Shown here piece by piece: positions 43,581-54,130 of a stretch of 64,000 nt of DNA (its first letter is position 1; each line of letters opens with the position of its first letter). The stretch covers positions 53,699,164-53,763,163 of the forward strand of contig NC_086373.1 in assembly GCF_036588685.1 (NCBI RefSeq), given 5' to 3'. The notes under the pieces are model-generated. The model made no database searches. It was not told the DNA's origin and saw nothing but the letters and a program-made list of their open reading frames with translations. Position numbers and translations under genes: made by a program. This DNA comes from Mytilus trossulus (Eukaryota; Mollusca; Bivalvia; Mytilida; Mytilidae).

Positions 43581-45167
43581 ATTCTCAAAACGTCAGAACT
43601 AGCCCAAAAAATACGAAAAACGAAGTTGCGGTCTCGCTAGAACGAATATAGCTTTGGTGGGAGGGACATGTCTTTAATGCGACCAACAGGTATCGATACG
43701 TCCATTTAGTCTTTGTTCCGTCGCTATATCCAGTTTAGATCCCTTTCAGAGAATAACGTTTTAACCACTAATTCTACTTTGTTCCTTTTACATTTTTTGT
43801 ACGTCGAAATCCGTTCAAACCGTTCCTAACTAGCTCATCACGTTTCAAGACAATTTACTATGAACTGGCACACATCCTCATCTCGTTCCTAGTGCGTTTA
43901 GAACGAAATTATCACCAAATCCTGGTCATACGGCTATACAACTGAGCACTTGGTGTGTGTGTTGGGGGTGCACACGTAAATACAATTGACTGGCCATAGT
44001 ATGTTCATCTCGTTTTAAAGTATGTTTCCATACCGTCTAATTGAAAGAACGATGCTCCCCCCAAAAAAAAATAAAAAAAAAATAAAAGAAATAAATAAAA
44101 TCAAATAAATGATGAACAGGACAAAAGTTCTTGAGCACAATTCCTCCTCGTTCATGACTGTAAAAAACATAACCCACTCCCTTTGCACAAATGTTTAGCC
44201 CGTTTGGCTTCTCTTTTCATAACGCTGTCAGAACGAGTTTTGTGTGACGGGGGCATTACAGGTTCCTGAAAACCGGGGAAAATAGAAATTCGGATGCTAT
44301 TATGATATTTAAAAGTTTTGTAAATGAACAGAATGATACATTTTAGATAAATATTATATTTTTCGGTAATGGGTAGATTTGTTTTTGTTTTTATCAATTT
44401 GTTAGTTGCTATATAATTATCGTTTAAGTCTAATAATATAAACACATTTGTTCAAACCTTATCGGATAAAATATGTAATGTTTATTTTAGTATTTTTACA
44501 TTTGATTAATTATCGCTAAAAATGAATGTGTATCCGAAAGACATGTTTCCAATATTCCGATTTGAAATTTAGTTTTGCCTGGCATGTATTAAATTCGGAG
44601 TCCATTTACCGTGACATTTATAAATATGGATATACACTTATATGCAGTCAACTTTAGCGTTTGATAGTTCATTGATAACATTCTGGCGTATCACAAACAA
44701 ACAACTTGTTACGTCTCATTTCATTGGCCAAAAGATTTAAAAATACAACAACAATGTAGTCAGTGTGCACGTGAATTGACACAGGTGACCTACAATTGAA
44801 TTTATACTGCACTCGTTCTATTTGAGCAGTCAAAATGCGTTGACTGTATATTTCTATGTCATATACAGTCACTGACCCGATATCACTTTTCCTCATGAAT
44901 ATTTAAATAGAAAATGCCGAAATGGAATTTAATTATTCATACGACCTCTTCAACCTGTTCTTGTTACCAATGCATACAACGATGCGTGGATCGACTCAAC
45001 CTTGTTTTTTTTGCAATTATTGGAAAAACATATTTCATCTGTTAATATTTTTTGTTTGTAACCTACATGTATAAATTATTATGTTTCATGCTTATGGTTG
45101 ATATTTAAACCCATACTCAAACGATTTCGTTCACCATCGAGTTTGAGTTTCAACAGGTAAAAATGAA
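43581..45167. other. Intergenic, no supported gene
   Basis: AT-rich, with a CCCCCC(A)n(AAATA)n simple-sequence patch at about 44056-44110. Open frames on the minus strand at 44152-44445 and 44669-44896 show no recognisable domain or splice context. Confidence 0.35.
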
Positions 45168-45613
45168 CATTTCATTGTGTTGTATATTATCCCGCGAGTA
45201 TGATATGAGGCCTTTTTATAGGGGATTCCCCCCCCCCCCCCCCAATATTTAAATCAAATAAATAACTTTAACGCATTAAACAACCATTCAAAATGTTGTT
45301 TTAGATTGCAGTATAAAGACAATAATTATAGTGCATTGACTTGACATATCAACGATATAAGGATTCGGCCCGAAACGAGAAAATAGCTCGGCGCAGCCTC
45401 GCATTTCCCCGTTTCTAAGCCTCATCCTTATATTGTTGATAAGTCAAGTCAATGTACTATTATTGTCTTTATACTGCAATCTAAAACAACATTTTCAATG
45501 GTTGTTTAATGCGTTAAAGTTATTTATTTGATTTAAATATTGGGGGGGGGGGAATCCCCTTTAAAAAGGCCTCATATCATACTCGCGGGAAAATATAGAA
45601 CACAATGAAATGT
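45168..45613. mobile_element. Fold-back element, about 220-base arms, C16/G11 homopolymers in the stem
   Basis: The two halves are near-perfect reverse complements around about 45391. Landmarks pair in order: ACATTTCATTGTGT/ACACAATGAAATGT, CCCGCGAGTATGATATGAGG/CCTCATATCATACTCGCGGG, a C16 run (45228-45243) opposite a G11 run (45542-45552), and TTGCAGTATAAAGACAATAA with its complement. The loop region carries CGAAACGAGAAAATAGCTCG and CAGCCTCGCATTTCCCCGTT. Confidence 0.85.
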
Positions 45614-45740
45614 ACATATACGATATAAGGATTCGGCCCGAAACGGGGAAATAGCTCGGCGCAGCCTCGCATTTCCCCGTTTCTAAGCCTCATCCTTATA
45701 TTGTTGATATGTCAAGTCAATGCACTATAATTGTCCATAA
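45614..45740. repeat. Second, partial copy of the fold-back centre
   Basis: GATATAAGGATTCGGCCCGAAACGG... through CTCATCCTTATATTGTTGATATGTCAAGTCAATGCACTATAATTG repeats the loop and inner right arm of 45168-45613 in direct orientation. It is itself a smaller hairpin. Confidence 0.75.
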
Positions 45741-45754
45741 TAAAATGAACGGTA

Positions 45755-45885
45755 CTAATTTTTTTGAACCAGATGCGCATTTCGACAAAACATGTCACTT
45801 CAGTGATGCTCGTGGCCAAAATATTTGAAATCCAAAGCTTATATAAAAGATGAAGAGCTATAATCCAAAAGGTACAAAAAGCATA
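45755..45885 (-). repeat. Hammerhead-bearing element with degenerate ribozyme
   Basis: On the minus strand: GCATCA, CTGAAGTGACA (against CTGATGA), a stem ACA..TGT with TGTC, GAAA, TGCGCA, TC and TGGTTC. The order and stems follow the hammerhead family-1 plan, but the conserved box is changed (the second U is A) and one stem I pair is lost. It is a decayed or variant relative of 42866-42909, with ribozyme-like part at about 45770-45815. Confidence 0.5.
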
Positions 45886-46551
45886 GCCAAATCCGTGAAA
45901 GGAATCAGAGCTTTATAATAATTTACTATGTTACTACAAACGTTAAAACAATGATTTGTATAGTTTACAAACCTTTGGTCAAAAGAATTAAATAAATGTT
46001 TTGTTAACTTCAAATAGTGGGGTCGAAATATTATACTGATATTTTGTTTTAAGTAATACGGCTAAGTTCTTTACATGAACTAGCTACAAATTTCAATACG
46101 TTTTGGTTTCTAAAAACAAATATCTATATTTGGTAGTATCATAAAAATTCAACAATTATATCTCCAGATGTGTCTGGTCTAAGATCTTAAATGGAAAGCT
46201 TTTTGCATGGTTTTGTTATTTTGGTAATCATAGGTAACGTTAGGCACGCTATTATATATACAAGTATTCTATATTTGTGTTGTATAAAATATTTCATACG
46301 CATGTATGTACAGTTATTCCTGTTTTCCCATTGAAATTAATCGTGTACGAATTCCTTTTTTAAAATATTGGAAATATCTGGAAGTCCTTATACGTCAATA
46401 AACACACAGTATATATAACACAATTATTATATATATTTCTTTATAAGTTGGTCTGCACATGTTTAATTTGTGCACCGACTAAAATAAGTTGCAGTATGTT
46501 TCAGTTACTGTTTATGTCTATGGTGAATTTTATTTTCTTCATTTCACAAAG
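45886..46551 (+). other. AT-rich region, probable intron before the exon at 46552
   Basis: No repeat or coding sequence is recognised. It ends in the pyrimidine-rich acceptor TTTTATTTTCTTCATTTCAC followed by AAAG, which opens the exon at 46552. Confidence 0.35.
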
Positions 46552-46772
46552 GACGACCAGGGTATGGAATTGTAGACATTGAGGTTTTCGCCCGACCGGC
46601 AGTGAAACCATTGATCAAACGGAGCGGCTGTTATAAGTACACAGCCACGTTCGGTCAGAATGGGACGTTTAAACTAATGCCTCGTGAAAAGAAAGCACCA
46701 CGCCCTCTGCACGTTATGAACCCTTGCAACAACTCTTTGGTGGTCCTTGAAGGATGCCAGTTTTTAGACTAA
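46552..46772 (+). CDS. Terminal coding exon of an unrecognised gene
   Basis: After a good splice acceptor (TTCTTCATTTCACAAAG, ending 46551) a frame of about 73 codons runs to TAA 46770-46772. It reads RPGYGIVDIEVFARPAVKP, LIKRSGCYKYTATFGQNGTF, KLMPREKKAPRPLHVMNPCN and NSLVVLEGCQFLD. The composition is balanced, with three Cys, ordered hydrophobic and charged residues and little resemblance to the AT-rich surroundings, as expected of a real exon. It lacks a Met start, so it depends on upstream exons; none was identified in the window. The three Cys and the short basic-then-hydrophobic layout would suit a small secreted protein, but I do not recognise a family. Confidence 0.5.
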
Positions 46773-46884
46773 CTTACTGTGTCTGGCCAATTAACCATCG
46801 TTATATTCTCTAGTGGTAGTCAAAATTTCCTGCCCTTAATCCCGGTCGTCTCTTATTACAGAACCCACATATTGTATGTATTCT

Positions 46885-46965
46885 TTATTTGTTCTCGTCC
46901 TGAACATGTATGAAATATTTGCCACTGGACGTCAAGCAACCAACAATCAATCAACTTTGCTTTCC
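46885..46965 (+). repeat. Short dispersed repeat
   Basis: TTCTCGTCCTGAACATGTATGAAATATTTGCCACTGGACGTCAAGC recurs with changes at about 51725-51780 (TTCTCGTTCTGAACATAAATG...TGCCACTGAACGTTAAGC). Confidence 0.6.
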
Positions 46966-47360
46966 TATATGTCGATTATGTTAATCAATGGACACTGACA
47001 GATACATATTTAATTACACAAAATAGTTTTAAGTCACTGGCAGATGTTTACGCCCAACTTTTCGATATTTTTTTTTCTCGTTGTGGTAGTTAGCATTATT
47101 TTCGCATTTATGTTTCTACCTGACGATAAAATTCAGAGCTTAAAGAATAACTATGTTCGTTTCTATGTTCGTTTTTTATGATGAGCCTTAAGCATTTATA
47201 TACCGTTACTGTGGTTTGTAGGATATCTGTTTTATAGTTTTTATAGACGTAGTTTCTATATCCGACCATTAATTTTGAATTATGTAATAATTAAAAATTA
47301 ATTTGTAAAATATGCAGACTTTAATTGATCATATATCTCCTGCTTTCTTTCTGAGAGGGG

Positions 47361-48667
47361 TATATATGTCGTGTACAAGTTGCGATTTTGTACAGGTTAT
47401 AACATGTACAAAAATATTGTACATGTTATAACTTGTATGTTGCAAAAATACAAGTTATAACATGTACAAAAGTACCTCATATACATGTTATAACCTGTAC
47501 AAAATATTGCAAAAAAATGGTTTTAACTTGTACAAAATTTAAAATAAATCTTAAAGAAGTAAAATATACATTTAAATTCACCAATGCAGAAAGAACAACA
47601 ATAAATAGGCCAGAACGTGTCTTTTTCTGTAAAGGACAATGATCACAAAGTTTCAGAAATATATGTTTCATGAATAATGTTGGCAAAATGTGTTTTCGTG
47701 TAATTGTATGTCTTATGCAGTCCATCATGGTTTAAATAAGTGTGAAACTATTTACTAAAAGCTTGCATTCCTCAATGACAATTACATTAGATACTAGTTT
47801 CTAAATTCTTCCAAAACATTTAAGAACGATTCTTAATAATTTTGGGAAATACGCCTCCCTCTCGTTTTTATAGCATGCAAAGACTAAAACAATGTCTTAT
47901 ATGCTTACTCTGTAAAAGCAAGAGAGAGCTGAAATAGTTTTCATTGGACCACGCTTCATTATCAATATCTTTGGATCTACTCTTCAACATTTTTGGCCTT
48001 CAGCATGACTTATGTAAATTTATAACTCACTTTTTGTTTATAAACTGTAAGTTCATTGCACGACGCGAATTTCATTTTGATGTTTTAAATATATATCCTC
48101 TACTTTGAAAGCATTTATTTGTAGCCTTTGGATGTTGTCTGCTCCATTGGTTGTCGTTAGACACATACCCGATTTCAATTCACAATTTTATTTGTAGACA
48201 CATCTTTCCTGGATATCCTTTATGTCTTTTAGTGTCAACTAGAATGAAAGTATTTTACTATTGACTTCAAAGTGGACACTCACAATTATAATTCACCAAA
48301 TAAAGATATGTCCATAGATAGTCATAAGACGATAAGGTCTTAGGAATGCTTCGTAATACCGACCCCTGGACATTAACTGTATCAAAAAAGGACAAAACAC
48401 ACTAACATGAAGGAATAATAAAATAAGTTATGAAAATGTTATTGAGGTCAATATCAGCTGTTGCGATAATAGAAAAATATCATTACTTTTCGATTTTGTA
48501 CAAGTTAAAACCATTTTTAAGCAATATTTTGTACAGGTTATAACATGTATGAGGTACTTTTGTACATGTTATAACTTGTATTTTTGCATTATACAAGTTA
48601 TAACATGTACAATATTTTTGTACATGTTATAACATGTACAAAATTGCAACTTGTACACGACATATAC
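47361..48667. mobile_element. Fold-back element with arms built of nested palindromes
   Basis: Arms of about 178 bases (47361-47538 and 48493-48667) are reverse complements, starting TATATGTCGTGTACAAGTTGC and ending in its inverse. Each arm is itself a chain of dyads such as GTACATGTTATAACATGTAC, ACAAGTTATAACATGTACAA and TACAGGTTATAACATGTA, which alternate C/T variants (CAAGTT/CAGGTT/CATGTT). The 950-base interior is AT-rich and non-coding. No clear target duplication was found. A non-autonomous DNA transposon or foldback element is the likeliest reading. Confidence 0.75.
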
Positions 48668-48854
48668 ATTGCATTGGTAATGTGTAATCAATTCCAAAGT
48701 GAAAAAAAATGATTAATTCCTCTTTACAAACATGCGTTTGAGTGAGAGTATAGAACTATACTAATAGTCACTCCTTTGACTTTCCAGTCCTACAACTTTA
48801 AGTGAAGTCAATTCAGACCGAGTAACAAATGATTTCAAGGAATACCAAACCCGA

Positions 48855-48955
48855 TTAAACTTTCGCACTGAATGCCATAATAAGTTAAAATTTTCGTATT
48901 GAATGCCATAATAAGTTAAGTTTTCGTATTGAATGCCATAATAAGTTAAATTTGC
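48855..48955. repeat. Three-copy tandem repeat of about 32 bases
   Basis: The unit TTTCG(C/T)A(C/T)TGAATGCCATAATAAGTTAA is present three times. It keeps a minus-strand frame open by chance. Confidence 0.75.
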
Positions 48956-49247
48956 CATCATTTATCTTGATCAGTTAAACAAATCTTTTTTTTAAATTTA
49001 ACTTTTTATATTTAATGTTTTATGATGAGTCGTCTGTCATTGTTATTTTTGACAAGATATGCATATATAGTATATCTTGCTGTGCTTATAGTTAAGTAAA
49101 CTCAAGCAATTGTTTTCCAGTGTTTCGTCAATAGGTGCCCTGCGTAACTGAATACTTTTCTTTGTAGGAGTTATCTCCTCAAACACTGTTTTTCTTGCGA
49201 CATATTGCGAAACAAACATTTATCGCAAGAACAAAATTAGGCGGAAG

Positions 49248-49317
49248 AAAAAAAAAAAAAAAAAAAAAATAATCAGAAGAAAAACAATCGGTCTTTCCAC
49301 AGAAAAGTGGAAAGACC
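49248..49317. repeat. Poly(A) run followed by a perfect 11-bp hairpin
   Basis: A 22-base A run (49248-49269), then GGTCTTTCCAC-AGAAAA-GTGGAAAGACC at 49290-49317, an 11-bp perfect stem with a 6-base loop. Confidence 0.7.
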
Positions 49318-49589
49318 TAATTAAAATTCTAGTGTACATGTATATCAAATTAAAGCAAAAATTTGAATAAAACTATTATTTCTACCAGGAAAGAAAGAGA
49401 CGGATACTCACTAGGATCTAGATACTTAAAGACGAAGATGTTATTATTACTTTTTCTTACGGTACGGCATAATAATAAGTAAAACCTTATAGTTATCTAT
49501 TACAAACCAGCCAAGATAAAGCGTGAAACAATAAAAAGATAAACTAAGCACATAATTACGAAAGCCTATTAGGGTCACAACAAATCCAT
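49318..49589. other. Intergenic, nothing recognised
   Basis: AT-rich, no supported feature. Confidence 0.3.
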
Positions 49590-49760
49590 ATCACATCCAA
49601 TGTTATCCACTGACTTAGAGGCTCCTGACTAGGGACAGGTACATGAAGAATGTGGAGGGGTTAAACATGTATGTGAGAGCTCAGCCTTCTTCTAACATGG
49701 GACAGTGGTGTAACAACACAACAAACTGTAACTAAAGCATATGTCGCTCACCTCGATACA
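49590..49760 (+). repeat. Dispersed repeat family D
   Basis: GGCTCCTGACTAGGGACAGG, TACATGAAGAATGTGGAGGG and GTTAAACATG, then ACATGGGACAGTGGTGTAAC. A related copy lies at 62280-62460 (GGATCCTGATTTTGGACATG and onwards). Confidence 0.5.
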
Positions 49761-49857
49761 ACTTCAACTACACCGTTAACAATGGGCCTTCTTCACAACT
49801 CTGTAGACTAGAATATAATGCACTTCTTAAATATCTTTTTGATCAAATATTGCTGAT

Positions 49858-50140
49858 AACAAAATTGAGAATTGAGACTTAGATTGTGTCAAAGAGACAA
49901 CAACCCGACCAACGAGTTGTACTTACAGCACAATACAACCAATGGGTCATCAACACAGCGAGACTAATCTTTCACCCGGAGACGGGCTTCTGTTGGCCCC
50001 TCACAAAAATGTGTAGTAGTTCAATGACAGTGGATGGCACACTAAACTCCGGAACAGGGGTTCCTGACTTGCGAAAAGCGGAAAAATATCGAGGGATTAA
50101 AATGGTTTGTGAGATCTGAACCTTCACATATAGTCCTTCC
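49858..50140 (+). repeat. Dispersed repeat family B, longer copy
   Basis: AAAATTGAGAATTGAGACTT, GTGTCAAAGAGACAACAACC and CGACCAACG, TCACCCGGAGACGGGCTTC and GTTGGCCCC, ending with GGGGTTCCTGACTTGCGAAA. It is co-linear with 43370-43580 for the first part. The 77-codon frame inside it (49886-50119) is not a gene. Confidence 0.6.
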
Positions 50141-50845
50141 CGATAACTAGGTTATTTCCCTTTAGGCGTTCTCCACTATCGGAGATTTACTGCTTCAGTA
50201 GGTACAACCTACCAGCGTTCATAACAACGCCCAATTCAACAATAACTAGTCTAGTTTACTATATATCGATATCTACGTGAGCCAGGACCTTATAGATAGA
50301 AATGGCAAGTGACTTTAGTACTTGGAAAAAGAAAGAGTTACACGATTTTTTTAAAGAAGTGTAACCAACCAACTTTCGGAAATAAGCCTGAATTAATAGA
50401 GCGGGCAAAAGGGGCTAAAGATCTGGGCCTAGACATAAACAATAATGCACCCCGATATGAAATAAATCGCCTCTTCTCACGCCATTAGGTGAAAATTTAC
50501 AAAGTCCGTCAGAATTAAAAGTCAAATGTAGAATACAAAAATCCCTTACAAGATATGTACAGCAAAACTCAGTTAACAAGAAGTCCGAGTCCAATGTCAG
50601 AGATCTAATTAATTTGATATAAAACTCCAATAAGAAGAAAATTTACAGTTTCATCTATGCTGAACTATTTGCCGATCTTGTTTATCTTTATAATGTTTGC
50701 TTTTAAAAGATTTAAATGCGTCATATAGACGAAAATGGTATATGATTTAAAAGATGTCGATTTCAAAGTAAATAGCGTGTACAATATTTATGAAAGTTCG
50801 ATCTTTGATCCCACATGTAAATAAAAATCATCATGTATATATAAA

Positions 50846-50910
50846 TAGACATGTTACGAAAAGGTATATTCTCGACGCTGAGATTGACAAATTACACTTT
50901 AAATTTGGGG
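50846..50910 (+). repeat. 65-base repeat, inverted partner at 53201-53265
   Basis: TAGACATGTTACGAAAAGGTATATTC then GACGCTGAG, TTGACAAATTACACTTTAAAT and GGGG. The reverse complement at 53201-53265 differs at about four positions. Confidence 0.75.
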
Positions 50911-51539
50911 ACGGTGTCAAAACATTGATTATAGATTTAAACAGGTAAAATTTAAATCCTGTGCGTCTTGGTTAATTTAAATTAGATCTACATTTACCTA
51001 GAACATCATTATGTATGTAACATTTTATACGACAATTGCTTTTGTGATGTCATTGCTGGCTAAAACCTTGCATGAGACATAAAAGGTGTACGCGCTTAGG
51101 AGTGGGTGGTATAGAAAAGGGGGCTGAGGGTTATACAAGTTCATCCAATTCTAGATTGATTATCATATAAATAGTAAGCAAGTTAAGTTTGAGGATTTTT
51201 TTGCCAAGTAACTCATTCTGCCTTTTTCAACTCAAAACTCCCGTCCTGCCTTTTCAAATTTAATCCTAGTCCCCCTATCTCCCGGAAAAAAAAACCTGGT
51301 ACCTCCGTAGGGTAGCAATAGGTACCCATCCAACAGATTTTATTAAAAAAAACCATATTTCTTTTAGAGAAACTCCTAGCAGGGAAGACCCATTGGTCAT
51401 CGGTGTCACTTTTTTCATATTCTCATTTTCTTATGAAACGGTTGGCGAATTTCCACAAATGTTTCAGAAATTTATGAAATACAAAATATCTGCACAAGGT
51501 GGTTTTAAGATGTAAATGCAAACTTAATGGTTTAACACT
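50911..51539. other. Intergenic, nothing recognised
   Basis: AT-rich, no supported feature. Confidence 0.3.
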
Positions 51540-51650
51540 AGTAATTTTGGGGCCCTTTATAGTTTGTTATTATGGTTTACTTTTTTAAATTGTTATTTGG
51601 ATGGAGAATTGTCTCATTGGCACTCACACCACATCTGTCTATATCTAATA
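51540..51650 (-). repeat. Dispersed repeat family A, reverse copy
   Basis: In minus sense it reads AGACAGATGTGGTGTGAGTGCC, AATGAGACAATTCTCC and CCATAATAACAAACTATAAAGG, matching the 5' part of family A. Confidence 0.55.
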
Positions 51651-52013
51651 AGTCATTATGCAATGCTTTTGAAACTCTGCAGGATTGTTAAACCGATGAG
51701 TAGCGAGTCATATTTAACATAAACCTCTTCTCGTTCTGAACATAAATGAAATATTTGCCACTGAACGTTAAGCAATCAATCACAAACTATAATACAAAAA
51801 ATATAAAATGAGCTGTCACTTTTAAATTGAGACAAAGTTTGAAGGAAATAAAGAAAAAAAAATACATGCCTTCGAAGCTATATGACCGGGCGAAAATTTT
51901 CTAAAACTATATAGTGAGAAATGCCTCAAGTTGAAATCGTGTTTTAGTTGTTTTAAAACAGACCCCGTTAGATAAAAATTTAGGTGGCAAACAACTGGAT
52001 CAAAACAAGCATA

Positions 52014-52819
52014 AAGCCTCGGTCACACCTTAGGGGATAGCTAGAACGAACGCCTTACGGATAACTTTTTTTCAATCCGTTCATGTCCGTGAGACGTCCG
52101 TTCTTATCCGTTAGACGTCCGTCCATATCCGTTAGGCGTCCGTTAAACGTCCGTTTTATCCGTTGACGTCCGTTCTGTCCGGTGGAAAATTTTGAGCATG
52201 TTCAAAACTTTGAACGGACGCCCAATGGATAAAATGTCCGTTGAACGTCTGCTAGGCGTCCGTTAGGCGTCCGTTAGGCGTCCGTTTTGTACGGTACTCG
52301 TCCGTTTTGTATCCGTTACGTGTCCGTTATGCATCCGTTGGAGATCTGGTAGACCAATTCACCAACGGACGTCTACCGGACGCCTAACGGATAAAACGGA
52401 TGTGAAACGGACATTAACGGAAGGATAACGGATAAAACGGATGCCTACCGGATGTAAAACGGACAAATGCCAATTGAAATTTCTCATGGTTTATTGCCTT
52501 TAATTTTTAGATGGTTTATTGCCTTTAATTTTCAGAATATTTTGTTCATCCGTTTTATCCGTTACGCTTCCGTTAGGTGTCCGTTTTATCCGGACGGTAC
52601 TCGTCCGTTGGATGTACGTTCGACGTCCGTTCTGTCCGGTACGTACATTTGTATCTGGTTCACGTACGTTCAATGTCCGTTGTTTGTCCGTTAGGCATTC
52701 GTTACATGTCCGTTAGTACACCAACGGACTCCCAACGGATAAAAATTTTGTCAACGGATAACTTTTTATTATCCATTAGCCGTCCGTTCGAGCTATCCGG
52801 TAATGTGTGACCGAGGCTT
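52014..52819. mobile_element. MITE with AAGCCTCGGTCACAC termini, packed with TCCGTT words
   Basis: The perfect 15-base inverted ends AAGCCTCGGTCACAC (52014-52028) and GTGTGACCGAGGCTT (52805-52819) bound 806 bases. The interior holds dozens of TCCGTT/AACGGA words in both orientations, often in the phrases CGTCCGTTAGG and AACGGATAAAACGGA at roughly 10-base spacing. Clusters change orientation near 52210, 52345 and 52720. Open frames here come from the repeat. No target duplication is obvious. Confidence 0.75.
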
Positions 52820-53200
52820 GAGTGTTTGTTTTTTTAAACTATATAAAAAATGATCTTTACATATATATTCACGAGTAGTTATACAACAGATTATAATACT
52901 TAAGATTATTTGCAAGATATATAAAGGGCTCGCCAAAGAGTTCACACACGTATGTGCCCCGTGTCTCCGTTGCGCCGCACATCTACTGCATTAACATGAA
53001 CGTCCCCCACATTTTTTGCAGTATTATTATAGTTTCTTCAAAATATAATGGGAATTATTAATATCTATTTCTTATATTTTTTATCGTATAAATGTTATTG
53101 AATATTCGTTCCATACGGAATTACCTGCGAAAGGATCAATGCAGTTTTTAAATGAAATCCGATATATACACAGGTAATCTCTTTGGTGTTGTGAAACAAT
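52820..53200. other. Intergenic, nothing recognised
   Basis: AT-rich apart from a GC-richer patch near 52930-52985. No gene is supported. Confidence 0.3.
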
Positions 53201-53265
53201 CCCCACATTTAAAGTGTAATTTGTCAACCTCAGCGTCGTGAATATACCTTTTCGTAACATGTCTA
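53201..53265 (-). repeat. 65-base repeat, inverted partner of 50846-50910
   Basis: Reverse complement of the left copy with about four mismatches. The pair encloses 2.4 kb including the TCCGTT MITE. Confidence 0.75.
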
Positions 53266-53954
53266 CTAGAACACTTATTGTAAATATAGATATATTTGTT
53301 TTATTTATTTCCATATTGAGCAAAAGGTCAAGGGTCATACATGTAAGACTCGTAATCTTATCTGTATGACATGGTTCATCAAATTTTAATATTTAAGAAA
53401 AGGCAAATGTAAATGTTATTACTCTCAATACAAGGACATTCAATGAAAGATTAAAATCGATCACTTTTAGCAAACCCTTTAATCCACATGAAAAAATATA
53501 AAAATAAACAAGTTATACCGTATTACGCATGAGGTTTTTATTATTTGTTTAAGATTTTTTTTTACTGCATTTAACTACAAGCTTAAACACGATTTCAAAT
53601 GACACTCCGCTTTCATTATTTCGTTCAATTTATGTGAGAAAAATGGGCAGTAGGTTTATTTAATTATCTTCCGACATTATCAAATATATGACAAAAATAA
53701 CGAAAACTAATACTTATTAAGACATTTGTAATTGGAACATTACAAGGTTGCTGTGAGAGACTCCAACGCAACTAAATTAAATAAATGACATTTTTGTTAT
53801 TTTTTAATGAAAGTGGATTAATCAATTTATACTATGATTAAAATGGCAATTTTCAATTCCCTTACGCCTTAAGGTCAAATATTTGAAACCGGCACGTACT
53901 CGAGACACACATGTGTTTCAAACATATAAACAAGAACGATAAATTTAATATAAT
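53266..53954. other. Intergenic, nothing recognised
   Basis: AT-rich, no supported feature. Confidence 0.3.
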
Positions 53955-54130
53955 TGGTTGTATATATTAGGGTTCGTGTTGCTTATTCTTTAGTTTTCTA
54001 TGTTGTGTCATGTGTTCTATGGTTTGTCTGTTTGTCTTCTTTCATTTTTAGCCAGGAATTGTCAGTTTTTTTTCGATTTATGAGTCCGACTGTCCCTCTG
54101 GTATCTTTCGTCACTCTTTTAGCAGTCAAA
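53955..54130 (+). repeat. 3' tail fragment of the Penelope-related retroelement (family C)
   Basis: GGGTTCGTGTTGCTTATTC, TTTTCTATGTTGTGTCATGTG and GTTTGTCTGTTTGTCTTC, ending GAGTCCGACTGTCCCTCTGG. It is the reverse complement of the tail at about 3620-3770. The 74-codon frame in it is not a gene. Confidence 0.65.

Noticed and set aside
44152..44896. Two minus-strand frames of 75 and 97 codons
   Set aside because: Low-complexity, AT-driven, no motif and no exon signals.
52467..52810. Open frames rich in Val, Arg and Ser in the TCCGTT region
   Set aside because: Pure by-products of the TCCGTT repeat inside the MITE.
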